DNA of 64,000 nucleotides from Urechis unicinctus (taxonomy: Eukaryota; Annelida; Polychaeta; Xenopneusta; Urechidae): positions 21,718,076 through 21,782,075 of the forward strand of contig CM067343.1 of assembly GCA_034190875.2 (NCBI GenBank), read 5' to 3'. Of the stretch, positions 1 through 14,126 are shown one piece after another (the first letter of the stretch is position 1; each line of letters begins with the position of its first letter). The translations under genes were made by a program, and so were the position numbers. Under the pieces are notes generated by a model. It had not been told where the DNA came from, searched no databases, and saw nothing but the letters and a program-made list of their open reading frames with translations.

Positions 1-5
1 AAAGC

Positions 6-180
6 TCAGTGTGCATTTCTGACAAGTACTAATGTATAGCAAAGATCCAGTGGAGATAATGCTTGACATGTGAATAATGGTAACAACTAACCATTAAAAG
101 GTTTCGATGTCGTGCTTCCGATATTGCGTTTAGATGAGTCGAGGTCGTTCTCTGAAAAAGAAGACATCATTACCGCGCTC
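6..180 (+). repeat. Unit start module, copy A
   Basis: Aligns with 49192-49375, sharing for example the CGATGTCGTGCTTCCGATAT stretch and the following GCGCTCATGAGTT, and more loosely with 23085-23165. A and C are closer to each other here than either is to B. Confidence 0.8.
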
Positions 181-188
181 ATGAGTTA

Positions 189-306
<118 letters not shown>

Positions 307-353
307 CATGTACATATGTGTATATATGCAGATAAACATGTAATTGTGCACGC

Positions 354-360
354 ATATATA

Positions 361-391
<31 letters not shown>

Positions 392-405
392 AATATATAC
401 ATATA

Positions 406-499
<94 letters not shown>
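354..499. repeat. (TA)n microsatellite
   Basis: About 146 bp of TA dinucleotide with scattered A and C interruptions, separated from the preceding tract by about 48 bp of unique sequence that is also found next to the unit C start module. Confidence 0.97.
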
Positions 500-500
<1 letters not shown>

Positions 501-504
501 CTGT

Positions 505-1690
505 CGTTCAACTGTCAACGACGACACAACATAAACGAACCCAATAACTCAATGTGGCTCATTGCTCTAGTAACATCGTAACGGTAGGAGTAACTAAATG
601 TATTTGGAAAGCGTCTATGCGTATCATTCTAATATGGTTCCGAATAATGCATTTACGGCTGGATAAAGTTAGTGTTTATTGCTCAGCCATCGTTTCTACC
701 TTTGCTTACTGGTTTTCGCAAATGTATGAGAAGAGGTCGTTCACTTTTAAATCAACCCACCGCGCGTTCCTCGCGTAATCATTGAATGTGAAATAAGCAC
801 GGCAGAAGAAAACGGCTTCCTTGGCAGGCATGGAAATAGTGCTATATTTGAGTTATATATTGTTATAGGCGAATTACTATGCTTATGTTAGGAGTTGTAA
901 ATAATAAGTGGACCGTTAATTGTAGTAGACATAATTAACCAAAAAGCTTTATAACAAATATTCTTTTAGATAAATGAGAGGATATGTCGGAGCTGTTGGA
1001 TGATTAATTGTGCATCGTCATTCAACCACTATCGGCTTTTGTTCTTAAAACTATCTATATCGCTTGATTATCTACAAGCTGATAGAAAGCTCGATGCTCA
1101 AATGAATGAACACCGGCTGTCCGAAACTGAATGCAGTAACAATATCAAGAAGGTCAGGCACATCATTACGTTATATGTCATCGGTAATATGAGGCTATTT
1201 TAATGTAATTAAATACTCACCTGCCTCCCAAGCATGTTAATTACTTGTGCATCGTGAAGCAAGCTACCACTATGAAAAAAGGGGTATGGTGGACTGTCGT
1301 AAAATTCAAATATTCAGTGGTTATAGCGTAAACACTCGGGGCCATTGCTTTGTCCTACATCTAATGCATGCTTCATTTCTGACAAACAGTGGCTCCTCTG
1401 TGAGTGATGCGGTAAAATCAAAAGCAGCATACCGAAACATAAGATGAATTTGATTTTATTGGAAATATTCTCCAAATGAGTGTTATTATCTAAAAATGTG
1501 ATATGCTGTGACATTAATGCATAAATTCTATCCATATGATTCATGATGAATAATCAATTGGTCGATATCTATGCGGCCGAGTGCGCCTTGCAAACAGTGC
1601 GAATAAAGAGATGATATGACCGGTGAAGTGGGCACTGTATTGCAAAGATGTGGAGGTGGGAAAAGACGGTCGTAATCAGCCTTTCATGCA
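505..1690 (+). repeat. Duplicated module 2, copy A
   Basis: Aligns with 23335-24570 over its whole length with small insertions and deletions. Examples are AAATGTATTTGG at about 596 and 23408, and GATGCTCAAATG at about 1093 and 23966. Open frames here (554-778, 1000-1203, 1247-1447) are short and not preserved in length between copies. Confidence 0.85.
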
Positions 1691-1704
1691 GAATTGGCAT
1701 CAAC

Positions 1705-3370
1705 ACATTTATCGTTTATATTAAAAGCAATTGACATTTTACTAATGCAGCTAGGCAGATCGAATTTTATAAATCATATAATGCCTGAGAGCTGTCTGAC
1801 CATTCTATGTATTCATCAGTATGTTGTGCCTAATATTTGCGCATGAAATGTCCTAATCATTTTGTGACTCGGTAAGTTATATCCGTGTCGAATGTTTTGC
1901 TAGTACATTTCCTTCATTATTGGCCTTGCTGAATGCATTACATATTGCGTTTTTGCTTTGACGTGATACAATGCGATTCGGTGATCATTCTACACAGATT
2001 TCAAAGATATGGATTTGCATCAATTAGTGTAAACGCTAAGGTGACATAGGGGTTTTGCAGGGCCGTTCCGAAATCATAAGGCAACAATGGTGTGATAACA
2101 TTCGTCGTGCTGTTGCTGGAGGTCATGTCATGGACAGCTACCCGCCGAACCAAAGATATTATATCGTTTCAATACCTCACATGCCATTGGGTCAAACTAT
2201 AGAAGTGGCCCAGCCGCTTTTACATTACCTGTCATTACCTGTCTGTAACATTTACTAGTAGAGCATTTTTATTATCCTACCACTAGGCTTGTAACTGAAT
2301 TGCGTTGGACAGATTTTCTTGTCTTTCGTTCATCTTTTCATTATTTTTGCCAAAATACATTGATATAAATGTATGCCTCAACTCATGTGTTGCTGACTTT
2401 GTCTACAGTTGATTTTGTGGATCATAATTGAATCTAGGACAAACACAAAGTTTTAGAGGCGAATAAAAGCAACGCAGACAGCAACAGTGTGACATATGCA
2501 TAAACCATTTGTGTAGCTTATGTGTTATCTTTCTCTGGGCTTTGACAACGAAGTTACAGGTAATGCTTTACATAAACATGACGTCGTTATGAACAACGTC
2601 AAATCCTGATGCTATCAAATGGGCAAATAAAATTCACACAAAACGTGATTGCCATATAAGACATGTATTATTCGAGAAATATACCAAATCACCGAGAATA
2701 AAAACAACTGCTGTGAATTTGCCACAAATGCACGCGTCACAGCTGATCTGTTATTTGTGATTATTCAACAGCCGCGCGTAGGGGAGTAGTCTGATGTCAA
2801 AAACTGCATTACTACAGAATGTGTAATCAATCATTAATGTCGTGTTGGGCTGCCAAGAATAATTCAATCCTTAATGAATAGGAAGCTGATAGACAAATAT
2901 CTAAGCAATTCCTATTGGTTAAGGTGCTGTTATTGATCTTATTGATGAATGGTGGCCCATTATCAAATAATGTATGCACAGCGTATTGTTAATCATTTTC
3001 TCCGCGCATATGTTAAGATTTTTATTCAACAGAATCTGAGGCAACAAAGAATCAGCCTTGCAGCCAAACACTGAGGTAATCTATTGAGTGACTGACGACT
3101 TGACACTTGATTAAATTACTTCTCCTGCGAATTCATACATTTGTCAGCAGCGGATTAAAACGAAATGTTGTCGCTCAAGACCGCCTTGTATCCTAGCGCT
3201 GGCTTTTGCATGGTTCTAATATATAACCAATGTGATATGACGAGCTAACGTACACAATAAACTGACCCCTAAATTGGAAAAGCGTACAGTCGATAAACCG
3301 AGGTAGTGAATAAAGTTAAAGTCGATAAACAAAGGTGATATTACATATTCATGTTTATATGATTTTTCTA
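1705..3370. other. Unit A-specific insertion of about 1.66 kb, content unrecognised
   Basis: Absent between the matching flanks in unit B (near 24595-24610). No terminal inverted repeats, poly-A tail or clear target duplication were seen, and no long frame. The longest small frame is 2055-2258 (67 codons), with no recognised domain. Confidence 0.55.
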
Positions 3371-5830
3371 GTGCGTGGCATTCATTGCACTTACGTATAT
3401 ATCGTCAACAATATACATATCACAGTAACAATGCTTGAATTCAACTATTTTCACCGTTAATCTGCACCACAACTACTATGACCAATGCATTATTTTGCCC
3501 TCGTTAATTTTAACCTCACTCTATTGATATATGATTGCTTATTAAGGACAGATAAATACGTTTTGAAACCATTCTTTTCATTGCAAATTAGAATCAAGCG
3601 TTTTGCTGCAGGAAGCCTCAACCAAACTTTGAAACTGCATTAAAAATTTGATATGACATATAACTTACTACATGACAATTATTGACTATTCAGCAATACA
3701 GCATTTTATAGGTATCTATCAAAGATGAAATGCATGAATCATGAGTACCGCATTTGGCGTTTTTACCCGATGACATGACGTCATTGACTCATGGAACGAT
3801 TGGCACCACATTTATTTCTGCCAAATTAAATCATGATTCATATTTTAATATATCCAACCCAAATAAATACCGCGTTACTCTCTTCGTCGGTTTTGCTTGC
3901 AGGCATTTTTCTGGAAGTCATTTACCATACGCAAGTAACATATTATAATAGCATATCACTGTGCCCTGAATTAATTCAACGGTGCACTGCAATCACAAGC
4001 ATGCTTGCAGTGCTTTTAGACTTGCTCTTTGCCCTAGAGATCTTTTGATAGATGCAGTGGTACTGTAAAACGGTAAAGCGTAATTATGTGTGTTAAGACA
4101 ATGACCGCTATCACCAGAGGCTTTCATTTTAATATTAGATTGTCAGTCATGCGGATATGATAGACCTATGTATGACTCAGTGAGGGGTTGTTTAAGATTA
4201 TCTGCCATCTCCGTCAGATATGTTATAAATTGCTTAGTTATACTTTTGTTTCATGCGAGCATTGCGAGACTTTATTTTTGTCTATTGCATAAAGTATGAT
4301 CGAACAATATGTTATAGCTATATTGCTGAGTTGATGATAGGTCACCATGCTAATGAATAACAACTAAGGAATGAACTCCTCCTCGCCAATTCTCATTGCT
4401 TTCATTCATTATGCTTGCACTTAATCTTTGTTACTGCGGTTGTGCTCGTTCTAAACTTAAGTGAAACAATTTAAAAAGCTCTCCTTCATTTTTAGACAAA
4501 GCGACGTCATTAATATTCAGTTACTGCAGTGCTTATGTCTACGCCAGAGATGTATAGATTATTCCCACGCTAACAACGTATATACCACCCCAGACTCGCG
4601 ATGGTGATTAGGTCATTAGGGGTCAATGCGGATATACGTTGAGATCTCCAAGGAGCCTTATATCGTCCGTGTCGGAGATGTGGTCGTCTTCTAATATGAA
4701 ATAATCGGAATTGAAGCAATAGAACTATGTACTGCTCATTCCTGATTTGGACTAGGCATCATCCACTCTTGGCAATATCTTGAAAATGGACTGCATGCAA
4801 TATAACGTAACCAATAATGTCAAAAACACCGGGACCGACCAAGCTGCTACAAGGATACACCATATTTCTGCCATAAATATATGCGGCTGATTACACAAAG
4901 ATTATTCAGCACGATGTTTACTTGATACCATCCGCAAATAAGTGGCCCACTTCACTGGATAGGTTTCGAACGAGATAAAAAAATCGTAGGCGTACCCGTT
5001 ATCATGATGCCATGCACACTGCAATTTGTCCAAATACATCGACCATAGACGTTTGCATTAATGCCTTACAGGTAATAATAAGGTGACTATCATCAGCAAT
5101 GTATGGCACCGTTGAAGATTAGTTCCATTAGCATCCCTTATAGATTTGACTGTAGATAGGGCTAAAACAACCCAAGTGTAATGAGGACAATGTGCATAGC
5201 AATATATATTGCAGCTAAGAGTTCATTACACTGCGTAATAAATTATGTATCGTATGTGGTACACCACCACAGTCCAAGCAGCGACGTCAACTTATTGTTG
5301 CTAACAAATTAACATCCATTCTGACAACAGCATGATTTTGTCCGATCATTATCGTAGCAAAGCGCGTAATTTCAGCAGGTATTTGCCGATCGACATCCAT
5401 TGATGAAGCTGAAATGTAATTTGTCACTTATTATTTAATGTGGATTACTGTTCCCGTGTTAAAGATCAGCAGGGGTATTGGCCACTTGATAAATTTATCA
5501 CTTCATTGATTGCATGATGTTAAGACCATCAATGCCATTGTTAGTCAGGCGGAATGGATAATTAAAAGGCTTGGCAATCATCATAAATAGAGAGATACTA
5601 CACAAACATGTGACGCGAATGTCGATGGTAGAAAGAAACATGAGACGCATTTGATTGCTGAAAAACAATCAGATACTTCGTTGCAAAGATGAAGCACAAG
5701 GAGAATTCTAACCGCAAGTTGAACGTCATGTTGCCTTTTAATCTTTTGGGATCAGCATCGTATATAAAAACAGAACCTTTCATAATGCAAATATAACACT
5801 CTACCAACAACGACTCGCCAATCTAGCCTG
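3365..5830 (+). repeat. Duplicated module 3, copy A
   Basis: Aligns with 24605-26830. From about 3380 to 3450 I count only three differences in roughly 73 bases. Further along the copies drift, with several indels, but the match is still followed through the TATGTATCGTATGTGG block at about 5245 and the region to 5830. Confidence 0.88.
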
Positions 5831-5954
5831 TCCTCTGCCCCGTTCTTATTTAATATCATTTTTCGGCAAGTGAGAAGCATCAACCTTGACATCACCAGTA
5901 CATTGGTAAAAAAAGTCACATCAACGGTAGTATGTCAGCACAGGTTGTGCAATA

Positions 5955-6490
5955 TGTGGAAACACTTACAAAGCCAGACAGTCAGACCCTCATTATTATA
6001 GAGGTGGTGGCATGTGCAATGCATGATGCTTATTGAGAAAGAATTTCAGTTACAAAGAAAACATTTGTCAAGACTAACAAATCGCAAAACACGCGACTTC
6101 ATACAGGTATACAATATGCTTGATATACAATATTAATCATTAGTTGTGGAACGGTTTTGTAATCAAGATGATCAAAGCCAGCTCTCTATACACAGGCGTT
6201 TAATACAAATGTTTTATCAGTGTCGTATGCGTTGAATGTTGTGAGATGCATTGGTATTATGCTAATAAGTATCATTAAGGCGCTTGGGTGAGTTGAATAA
6301 ATAATCAAAAACTGATCCTTGTTCCAGCGATAATTCGAAATGCTTTTGTGCAATATTCTGACATTTGACCTCAAAGTTTTTCAAACAAAAGCAAGAGATC
6401 AAGAATGATTTCTCACGTCGTCCGATGCGATATCAAGCAGATCAAACATAGGTTTAGTTACGTTGCACGCAAATAACACATCAAGCAAAT
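5955..6490 (+). repeat. Duplicated module 4, copy A
   Basis: Shares TTCAGTTACAAAGAA, CAGGTATACAATATG and AAGCAAGAGATCA with 31785-32470, and the first two also with 41285-42130. Three copies in all. Confidence 0.82.
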
Positions 6491-6499
6491 CTATAGGTT

Positions 6500-7730
6500 G
6501 CTTTAGCCGCCTTGTAAGTCGAGTCTGCTATACGACGTAGATATTATGGAGGTGTAAAGCCTGTGATGATTGGTTGACAGGTGACGATCTACTATGTGTT
6601 TTTAGAGTTGAATGCCAACACATCAAAATACATACACATCTACTGTTGTTTTAACTATTTCACTTCCTTTGCATGTTATTCGAGACAATCATTACTTGAA
6701 TCTCACGTGAGCGTTTAGCTGATGGCGCAAATTATATCGGCTCTTTTGGCATTTGCTGAGTTGCAACTAAGTTAAAACTTCTTCATTTGCCAAGAGCCGT
6801 GAATGGACACATCAGCATCCACCGGTTAAAACGTGTTGCGTTTCCACAGTAGTAGTTTATTGTACAGATAATTACATAACCAATTCGGCAACGGTGATAA
6901 ACTGCTTTTGGGCATCACTTAAGGAATGGGCGACTGCAACCACTAGCAAATCCATGATGCGCCGTAACTACTTTGGCTTATTGCCAAAATAGCACTGCGT
7001 CTACATACATATCGGGGTTATGTTTTTATGATGAGATGATATGTTTCCCCCAGGATTAGGTAAAACACGTAAAAGCTCAATGCACTCATTGGCTAATTAT
7101 TAAAAATGATTCAATATATATCAATAAGATCTAAGTCAAGAGAAACACATATTGTCTGGTGTTGTGGATCATGTATCCAAGATTGGGATCTTCTTGGAGA
7201 TAGCAAAAAAAAGGCAATATATGGGCAATCTCGCGTGACATCGATATCGTTGGTTCAAAATTCGTTATATTTACGGCTTACAACACTTGTTTAATACATT
7301 ATGTTTATGACTACTGACCTACTGACCAAACAACTGTTCTGAACAATAATTGTGCCTGCCTCATGGACATATGTTCAGCAAGATTGTTTTCCGTGTGCAA
7401 CGAGAAAAGGTTATGTTATCACCTGCCTTACACCGATGAAACTACAAGGGGCATTGTGATCTTGAAAGGTGCCATTATAATCAAAATCACAGTGCAGGGT
7501 GGCTGTTATTCCATGCAACATTTCCTATCACCAGCTGGCGACTTACTCGTATACGGAAAGATGAAATACTGCATAATATACCACGGTGCCCTTGAGCATA
7601 AGATTTAAACACGCCTAAATTCGGATAAGCTTACAATTCTGCATATTGTGCGCATAACTTTGGTCGACTTTCAATACAAAAAGAAACCGAGTATTAGGGG
7701 CATAACATAGGGACATTCATCTGCTCACAA
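6500..7730. other. Unit A-specific segment, partly homologous to 19985-20155
   Basis: No counterpart in unit B, where 32470 joins directly to 32500. Its last third (7441-7690) resembles 19985-20155, including AATCACAGTG, CCTATCACCAGCT and the CATAACTT..TCGACTTTC stretch. The rest is unrecognised AT-rich sequence. Confidence 0.6.
7363..7608 (+). CDS. Unrecognised 81-codon open frame with a partial paralogue
   Basis: Starts at ATG 7363 and ends at TAA 7606-7608. The last 45 residues can be aligned with a translation of about 19990-20120: an Ile-Thr-Val, a Gly-x-Tyr-Ser, a Phe-Leu-Ser and a Lys-Tyr-Cys are shared, but the second copy has an in-frame stop. This fits either a decayed duplicated exon or shared non-coding DNA. 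There is no known domain. Confidence 0.15.
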   Translation: MDICSARLFSVCNEKRLCYHLPYTDETTRGIVILKGAIIIKITVQGGCYSMQHFLSPAGDLLVYGKMKYCIIYHGALEHKI

Positions 7731-9060
7731 GATTGCCAAAATGCCCTACCTTTCCAGTGATTGCAGTAGAAGTCTGATGATTCACATAGCTGCAAAGTCC
7801 AGCATTGTCTCGTGCTTGATATTTTCCAGCTGTATATCCCGGTTAATAGTCTATGCGGTTGTATCTGCTACTACAGTCAAGACATATATGAGCCATCACA
7901 ACTATGCTTATATAGAGCAGCGGCATATTTGTGTACAATATTTTGGTACGATATTCCGCTAGTTGTTTACTCTATTGGTATGTCTGTGTGTCGAGCCAGT
8001 TATGTTTTTAATGGACACATTGGCTTTCTAATTATGTTATCCAGATAAGACAGGTAGTTAACTAAGAGTCATATCAACGTATGGACGAATAATGTGAATA
8101 ATTTAACGACAGTGCGCTCATAGGTACATAAAGATGTCTAGAGTATTCTGGGATATCGCTTGTGGTACGAAGTACGTGATGCGCTGTTATTGTCATATTT
8201 ATGTCGCATGTCGCGATCACCAAAGTCTGTTGATGTAACCAGGCCTACAACAATATATTTAACCGCGTCTATGATAAGTGAACGGTACTGGAGGGTAACA
8301 TATGCGGTTGCTTAGACACGAATTGAATTCAGCATTTTTAAAACATTATCATGAGACCATTTGGTCACAAATGTTGCTTATTTTTCTTATGCAAGGGAAA
8401 AGTGTAATTTTGCATATCTTAGAGAAATAAAGAGTAAGATAGGGCACTCATGATTATTCACAAAATGGCAATGCTAAGTGGACATCCGTCGCCCTGATGA
8501 TTTATCTGACTAACGTAATATATGATGGCGGTTACTTGGATTTCTCGCGTACACTTGTTGAACATTGTCTCTTAAGAGAGATTTTGGTTTGGATATCAAC
8601 ATAAATGCCCTCGATACAGTATACAACAAAGCCAAATCAGGCCACTTTGTGCGCTGTTCCGCTTTTTATAAGTCAGCCGCTAATTCATGCTTCTATACAT
8701 GGCACACCGTTATATTCGCCCCACGGCAAATGATTTCAGGTTCAGATCATGATGTAAGATTTACCGACTCAAATATGTTTTACGAATGAGTGACCAACAT
8801 GTGATGAACAACCATGTTTCAGCAAAACAATATAGCCAGGAAGCAACCTCATATCGAGGCTATTAAGATATACTAAGAAGCAAAAACGCAGCAAACATAT
8901 CACCTGAAATATTTTTCGAATTTACATCGATATTATTGCTGTCGTACATAGCATGATCCCATGGGGGTACTCACATTGCTCATTATGAAGTGCCTCTCTT
9001 CAGTCACTTAGTTCTAAAAACCACCATCCATTAATGTCCCAAGTGGCGAGGATCAAGGTT
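7730..9060 (+). repeat. Duplicated module 6, copy A
   Basis: Aligns with 32500-33715; the last 210 bp also align with 33946-34150 and, weakly, 43020-43215. A shared anchor is TTTTTCGAATTTAC, followed by GTTCTAAAAACCACCAT. Confidence 0.85.
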
Positions 9061-10020
9061 TGATTGCCGGAATGAATTTGCCATTCATAGAACACGAACA
9101 CGCTATATGTCACGCACTTATACATACAGGAGAAACTTAGTGATTCGTTTTGGTTGTCGGAGTCACAGTTTAGGGCATGAGTAAATTGGTTAATTCATAT
9201 CGAAGCATTTAGTACAGTGCCTTTATATGTTCAGATTCAGACCCAACATTATGAAAAAAGTCAGCAATCGACTGAAATATGGGAATAGTGAGCCGTGTGT
9301 TATCCCTTTTATACTGCCACTCAAACACCGCTCTTGTAGATCCCATATACGCAATCAACCTCCCACAAGAGCACGAACATTCAACACGATATTTTGAGAA
9401 CATGTTGCTTAACGTTCTTGTTTTTGAGGATGATAACTTGGAAATACATCATGTTAGGTCAAAGGGCAGTACTCGAAGGTGCCTTTTATGCATTGATTGA
9501 GCGTCGCCGTGGTTACACATATCTCTAACGCAATATAACGCATTGTCCTTCAGCCACATCCGGGGCACTAATTGAATCACTATTAATGACGAGGTTAGGA
9601 TTCCCCTGGAGACATGCTACAGGCGGTCACAAAGCCCCGCATAGATATTCTGTATTGCTTAGGAAATGTCGTTCGTCTTTAGAGATTGTACAATGAGTCG
9701 TTCGGTTTTATCAAATGATGGTTATATCCCTCTATCGAACTCCCATGTGAATGGCTCGTACTTCTGTATTGCTCTTGTCATCCAGCAAAATAAATATGAT
9801 TTCATCCCATTCATGTACTAAGTACATATCTATTTTCATTTATCGTCAACGTATGGTGTTATTGCTGATTCAATGCGCTGGATAGAAGGAGATATCAGAT
9901 GGATCAAATTGAAATAGATAAGTGTGATTATCAACAAAAAGCACCGGGTGGCATATGGAGCTGTATATAAAGTATGCCCACAACAGCGGGAATAATAATG
10001 ATAAGTCAAAACCAAATTAA
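9061..10020. other. AT-rich stretch without recognised content
   Basis: Two overlapping small frames at 9209-9500 on opposite strands are chance frames. I see no repeat, RNA gene or domain. Confidence 0.4.
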
Positions 10021-10105
10021 GTTAATAGTAATTGATTGAGGGTTTATCTTATGTCGAACGCCTGTATCCGCTAAACAAATAAACATGAGGGGGACATTCG
10101 TTTTT
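10020..10105 (+). repeat. Short segment shared with 20880-20970
   Basis: Both contain CTGTATC..TAAATAAACA followed by AGGGGGACA.TCGTTTTT. The match is short and ends abruptly. Confidence 0.65.
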
Positions 10106-10546
10106 ATGGCAGTGTTTTGCAATCAACAAATGCTCCGAATCCCATTCAATGCCAAGTTCCTTGTATGATGTATTCATTATGCTTTTAGTATCAGTAAACT
10201 AAACAGCTCCCAGTCAAAATCCATTTTAACTCCGATCTGAAACTCTCTATTCCCCACTGTTGACGCTAACCCACATTGCAAGGTTAAGGCTAAGAGTTGT
10301 GTGATCATACTTTACGATGCGAAGTAGTTATCGAGACAGCATACTTCATACAGGGCTTGGACACGAGACTTATATAGTATAAGTTCATAGAATCAACTCG
10401 TTATTTTCACACAATCCTTCGTATAAGAAATTAATGTTATGATAAAACCGCATATCATGAAGGTTGTCCACATTGACTTGGCATCATTACTTAATAACAA
10501 CTGCACCCAATATGGGAAGCATCATCCGCACTCAATTTGTTGTGTG

Positions 10547-10928
10547 AATGTATGCATGAATGTATGTATGTATGTATGTATGTATGTATGTATGTATGTA
10601 TGTATGTATGTATGTATGTATGTATGTATGTATGTATGTATGTATGTATGTATGTATGTATGTATGTATGTATGTATGTATGTATGTATGTATGTATGTA
10701 TGTATGTATGTATGTATGTATGTATGTATGTATGTATGTATGTATGTATGTATGTATGTCTGTATGTATGTATGTATGTATGTATGTATGTATGTGTATG
10801 TATGTATGTATGTATGTATGTATGTATGTATGTGTATGTGTGTATGTATGTATGTATGTATGTATGTATGTATGTATGTATGTATGTATGTATGTATGTA
10901 TGTATGTATGTATGTATGTATGTGTATG
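10547..10928. repeat. (GTAT)n microsatellite, about 95 units
   Basis: An almost unbroken GTAT tetranucleotide array with a few GTGTAT variants. It is open in several frames on both strands (Met-Tyr-Val-Cys or Ile-His-Thr-Tyr repeats), which are not genes. Flanked on the right by three copies of ATTTGCCG.ACAA at 10940-11010. Confidence 0.97.
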
Positions 10929-13288
10929 TTTATTAATACTACATTTGCCGAACAATTCGGTGTAATTTTAAAGATATTTGCCGGACAAAAATATTTGCCG
11001 GACAAATAGGTGTGCAGCAAATATTTCAGATGTCTGTTGTATGACTCTACCTACATGAAATCGCATTCCGTTTGTACAAATGAGTTCTTGTGGTGCTCAA
11101 ATGGTACAATAATGTGCATTTTATTCTATTCGAGGTAGAATTATTATATGTTTAGTGATCTGAAATTCTTGCGCGTGTATCCTTTTTTTCGCTCAAACCT
11201 ATAAATGCCAGACACTTTCGATTCTTGCTGATTATTCGTTCTCTACTGACGGTATTTTGGTGATTTTGTAAATATTGTATTTATTATTTCAGCATGGATC
11301 ATAATCCACCAAAAACGACCAAATAAATGCGAAAACAATTAATAAACTCCTTCGCCGCGACTCAGACCAAGGTTCGGGTATCTTCCACGGATGTTGGCAG
11401 CAATCCGAGTCTCAGGCCAGCCTGTTGTCAAATAACTTTGCGGCAGATACAAATACAACGCTGACCATCTGACTGTTGTCAACATTTCTTCTCTCGGCTG
11501 TTAACTTCAGATTGTTTGGTGAGATCACACACTTTACTTAGCTAGAGATAAGTTTGTAATGCCACCGAGTCAATATTTTGTTATGCGCCTTTCACAGATT
11601 CCTGCAAATTATTATCCGATGGTATAAATTACGATTAACCCGCACCACCTCTGTGGCACTAACCCGGGTTCAACATTATGATTATGTTACCCTCAGACCC
11701 GGGCTCAATCCAAGCCAAAAGTGGTGAACTGACAAACTGCGACCCCATTTACATTTAAACTTCACGATATCCATGGTTAAAAATGCCTGGCTTATTCATA
11801 AATATCTTGCCTTAGCTTACTGATACATTTATCGAATGAATCAGTAACCTGCGTCTTCAAGCTTCTTTTGTAAACCCCTCTTGATCAGTTGATGTCTTCT
11901 CAGCCTCTACCAGTAAATGAACATGCAAACAAACGAACAAAGCTAATATCTTTTACTCCATCAAACATCAGCATCCTGATGTTTGATATTTCCCTTTTCC
12001 TCAGTACTTTGAAGCTGCAAGGGTTTATCTCGCTGTTCATATCATTGGTTGCTTTCACAGTTATCAACAATTTCCACTATGTAATGCAGTAATTTGAACT
12101 TTGATGCAGGGATAATTTGTCTGCATTACCGATCACATTAAAATGTTATTTAATATATTTACGGGCAGAAAATTAACACGATGAGTAACAGAATTGAGTC
12201 TATTATTGGTTGAGATATATAATGCTGCATAATATATGACTTGTTAATCTGGTGATAAGCAAATTTAATGATGATGATGGATCTTCATTTTATATTTACG
12301 CAAATGATAATGATATATTCATGTTATTGCTGGTGAAATAAATTTTAATTTGATCAACCATAAATTATTGTTTTGGTTGATATTCAATATATACCCTTCC
12401 AATAAACCCTTCACTTAAAACATGTGTGTTGCAGTTGCATGATGGCATCATACACAAAGACATATGGCGAGTAATAATTCGACTTTAATACATAATTATA
12501 ATGCTTATTTTTGTGGTACAAATAAATCTTAATTTTATATCTAGATTGTGCCGCACACTTATAAGTCATTGCGGTACTACTTTGTTCCAGCTTTACGCCA
12601 GCCTATCTAGCACAAAGAAGTATCAGGTGAGGTGATCAATTGTTGTTATCACTATTAGACTATATTTTTGAGCATTACCACCAATATAGTAGTCACTTGA
12701 ATATGTTCTTGCTTGTTTGCCGACACTAAATTCAACCAGGATACAAACGAGGAGCTGGGTATACCCAGGAGTACAGGTATGATGTAATATATATTTTTGC
12801 TCATAATTCTAATCATATTGTATTAGACTTAATTTGTGGGAATAACCACTAATATAGAAGTCACTTGGTTGTTTGCAGACTCATAACACAATAAATGTAA
12901 GCATCGTTACATTTGAACGATGAAATAGTCTTTGCTACCTGGCATTTAAATGATTTAATGATCAGTTACTGGTAGTTGCATTGTTAAGCTGGTCTGATCT
13001 TTAATTGGTACCTAGCATTATTCTGTTAATTAATCCGTTATTTGTACCATACATTGTATTGGTCAATTCATCACAATTTTCTTTAACAATGGAAAATCAA
13101 GAAGCGTTGGTATTTTGCTGATCATGTTTTGGTCAACGGTATCAAGTGACTTGAATGATTAATAAAGTTTCTGGTAACTAATTATTCACAGTATTCGATG
13201 GTCATTTAAAGTATCACATCCATGGTGGAAAGGTGTATTCTTAATAACAATGAAAACAATTTATAAGACAAGAGATTGTAATTGTATG
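10929..13288. other. Unit A-specific segment between two (GTAT)n arrays
   Basis: About 2.4 kb, not found in unit B. It contains three ATTTGCCGRACAA-type repeats at 10940-11010, a TATA-like CCTATAAATG at about 11198 and a short GC-richer patch with two ACCCGGG-type motifs at 11660-11705. A duplicated segment (12652-12724 and 12823-12881) is also present. Small frames only (11889-12092, 67 codons, hydrophobic C-terminal half). No retrotransposon domain or terminal repeat was identified. Confidence 0.45.
12652..12881 (+). repeat. Direct duplication, period about 170 bp
   Basis: TATTAGACT, then CCAC.AATATAG.AGTCACTTG and GTTTGC.GAC occur at 12652-12724 and again at 12823-12881. Confidence 0.75.
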
Positions 13289-14034
13289 TGCGCATTTATG
13301 GTTGTGTGCATGCATTAATGTATGTATTATATGTATGTATATATATATGTATGTATGCATGCATGAAATTATACATGCAGATATGTATACATGATTGTAG
13401 GTGCGGATAGATGTTTGAATTGACGCAGATATAAGCGCATCTATGTATACACATATGTACGCATGCGTTTTTGTATTTTTGCATTTATTTATGTATGTAT
13501 GTATGTATAAATGAGTGTATGGATGTATTTATAGATGTATGTATGTATTCATGCATGCATATATGCATTTTTGTATTTAGTCGAGCATCTATGTATGCAT
13601 TTACTTTTGAAAATAAATTCATGCATATATGTATGTTAGTTTTCGTGTGTGTATGTATGTATGTAAGTATGTATTAATGTATGTATGTATGTATGCGTGT
13701 ATATATGTATGAATGTATGCATACATGTATGTATGTCTGTATGCACGTGTGTTTGCATGTATGCATGGATGCATGTTTAATGTAGGTGTGTATGTATTAT
13801 ATCTGTATATTTGTATGTATGTATGCATGTATATATGATTTTATGTATGCATGTATGTATGTATGTATGTATGTATGTATGTATGTATGTATGTATGTAT
13901 GTATGTATGCATGTATGTATGTATGTATGTATGTATGTATGTATTTATTTATTTATGTATGTATATATACGTATGTAAGTATGCATAAATGTACGTTTGC
14001 ATGTACGCATGTATGTATTTATGTATGTATTATG

Positions 14035-14066
<32 letters not shown>

Positions 14067-14092
14067 TGTATGTATGTATGTATGTGTGTATG

Positions 14093-14126
<34 letters not shown>

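Noticed and set aside
10439-11020. Frames up to 165 codons with Met-Tyr-Val-Cys or His-Thr-Tyr-Ile repeats
   Set aside because: A tetranucleotide repeat with no stop in several frames on both strands. The same explanation covers 13296-14444.
11190-11400. Promoter-like TATA box followed by a short ATG frame, considered as an LTR retrotransposon or gene start
   Set aside because: No terminal repeat, primer-binding site or recognisable protein follows, and the first frame closes after ten codons.
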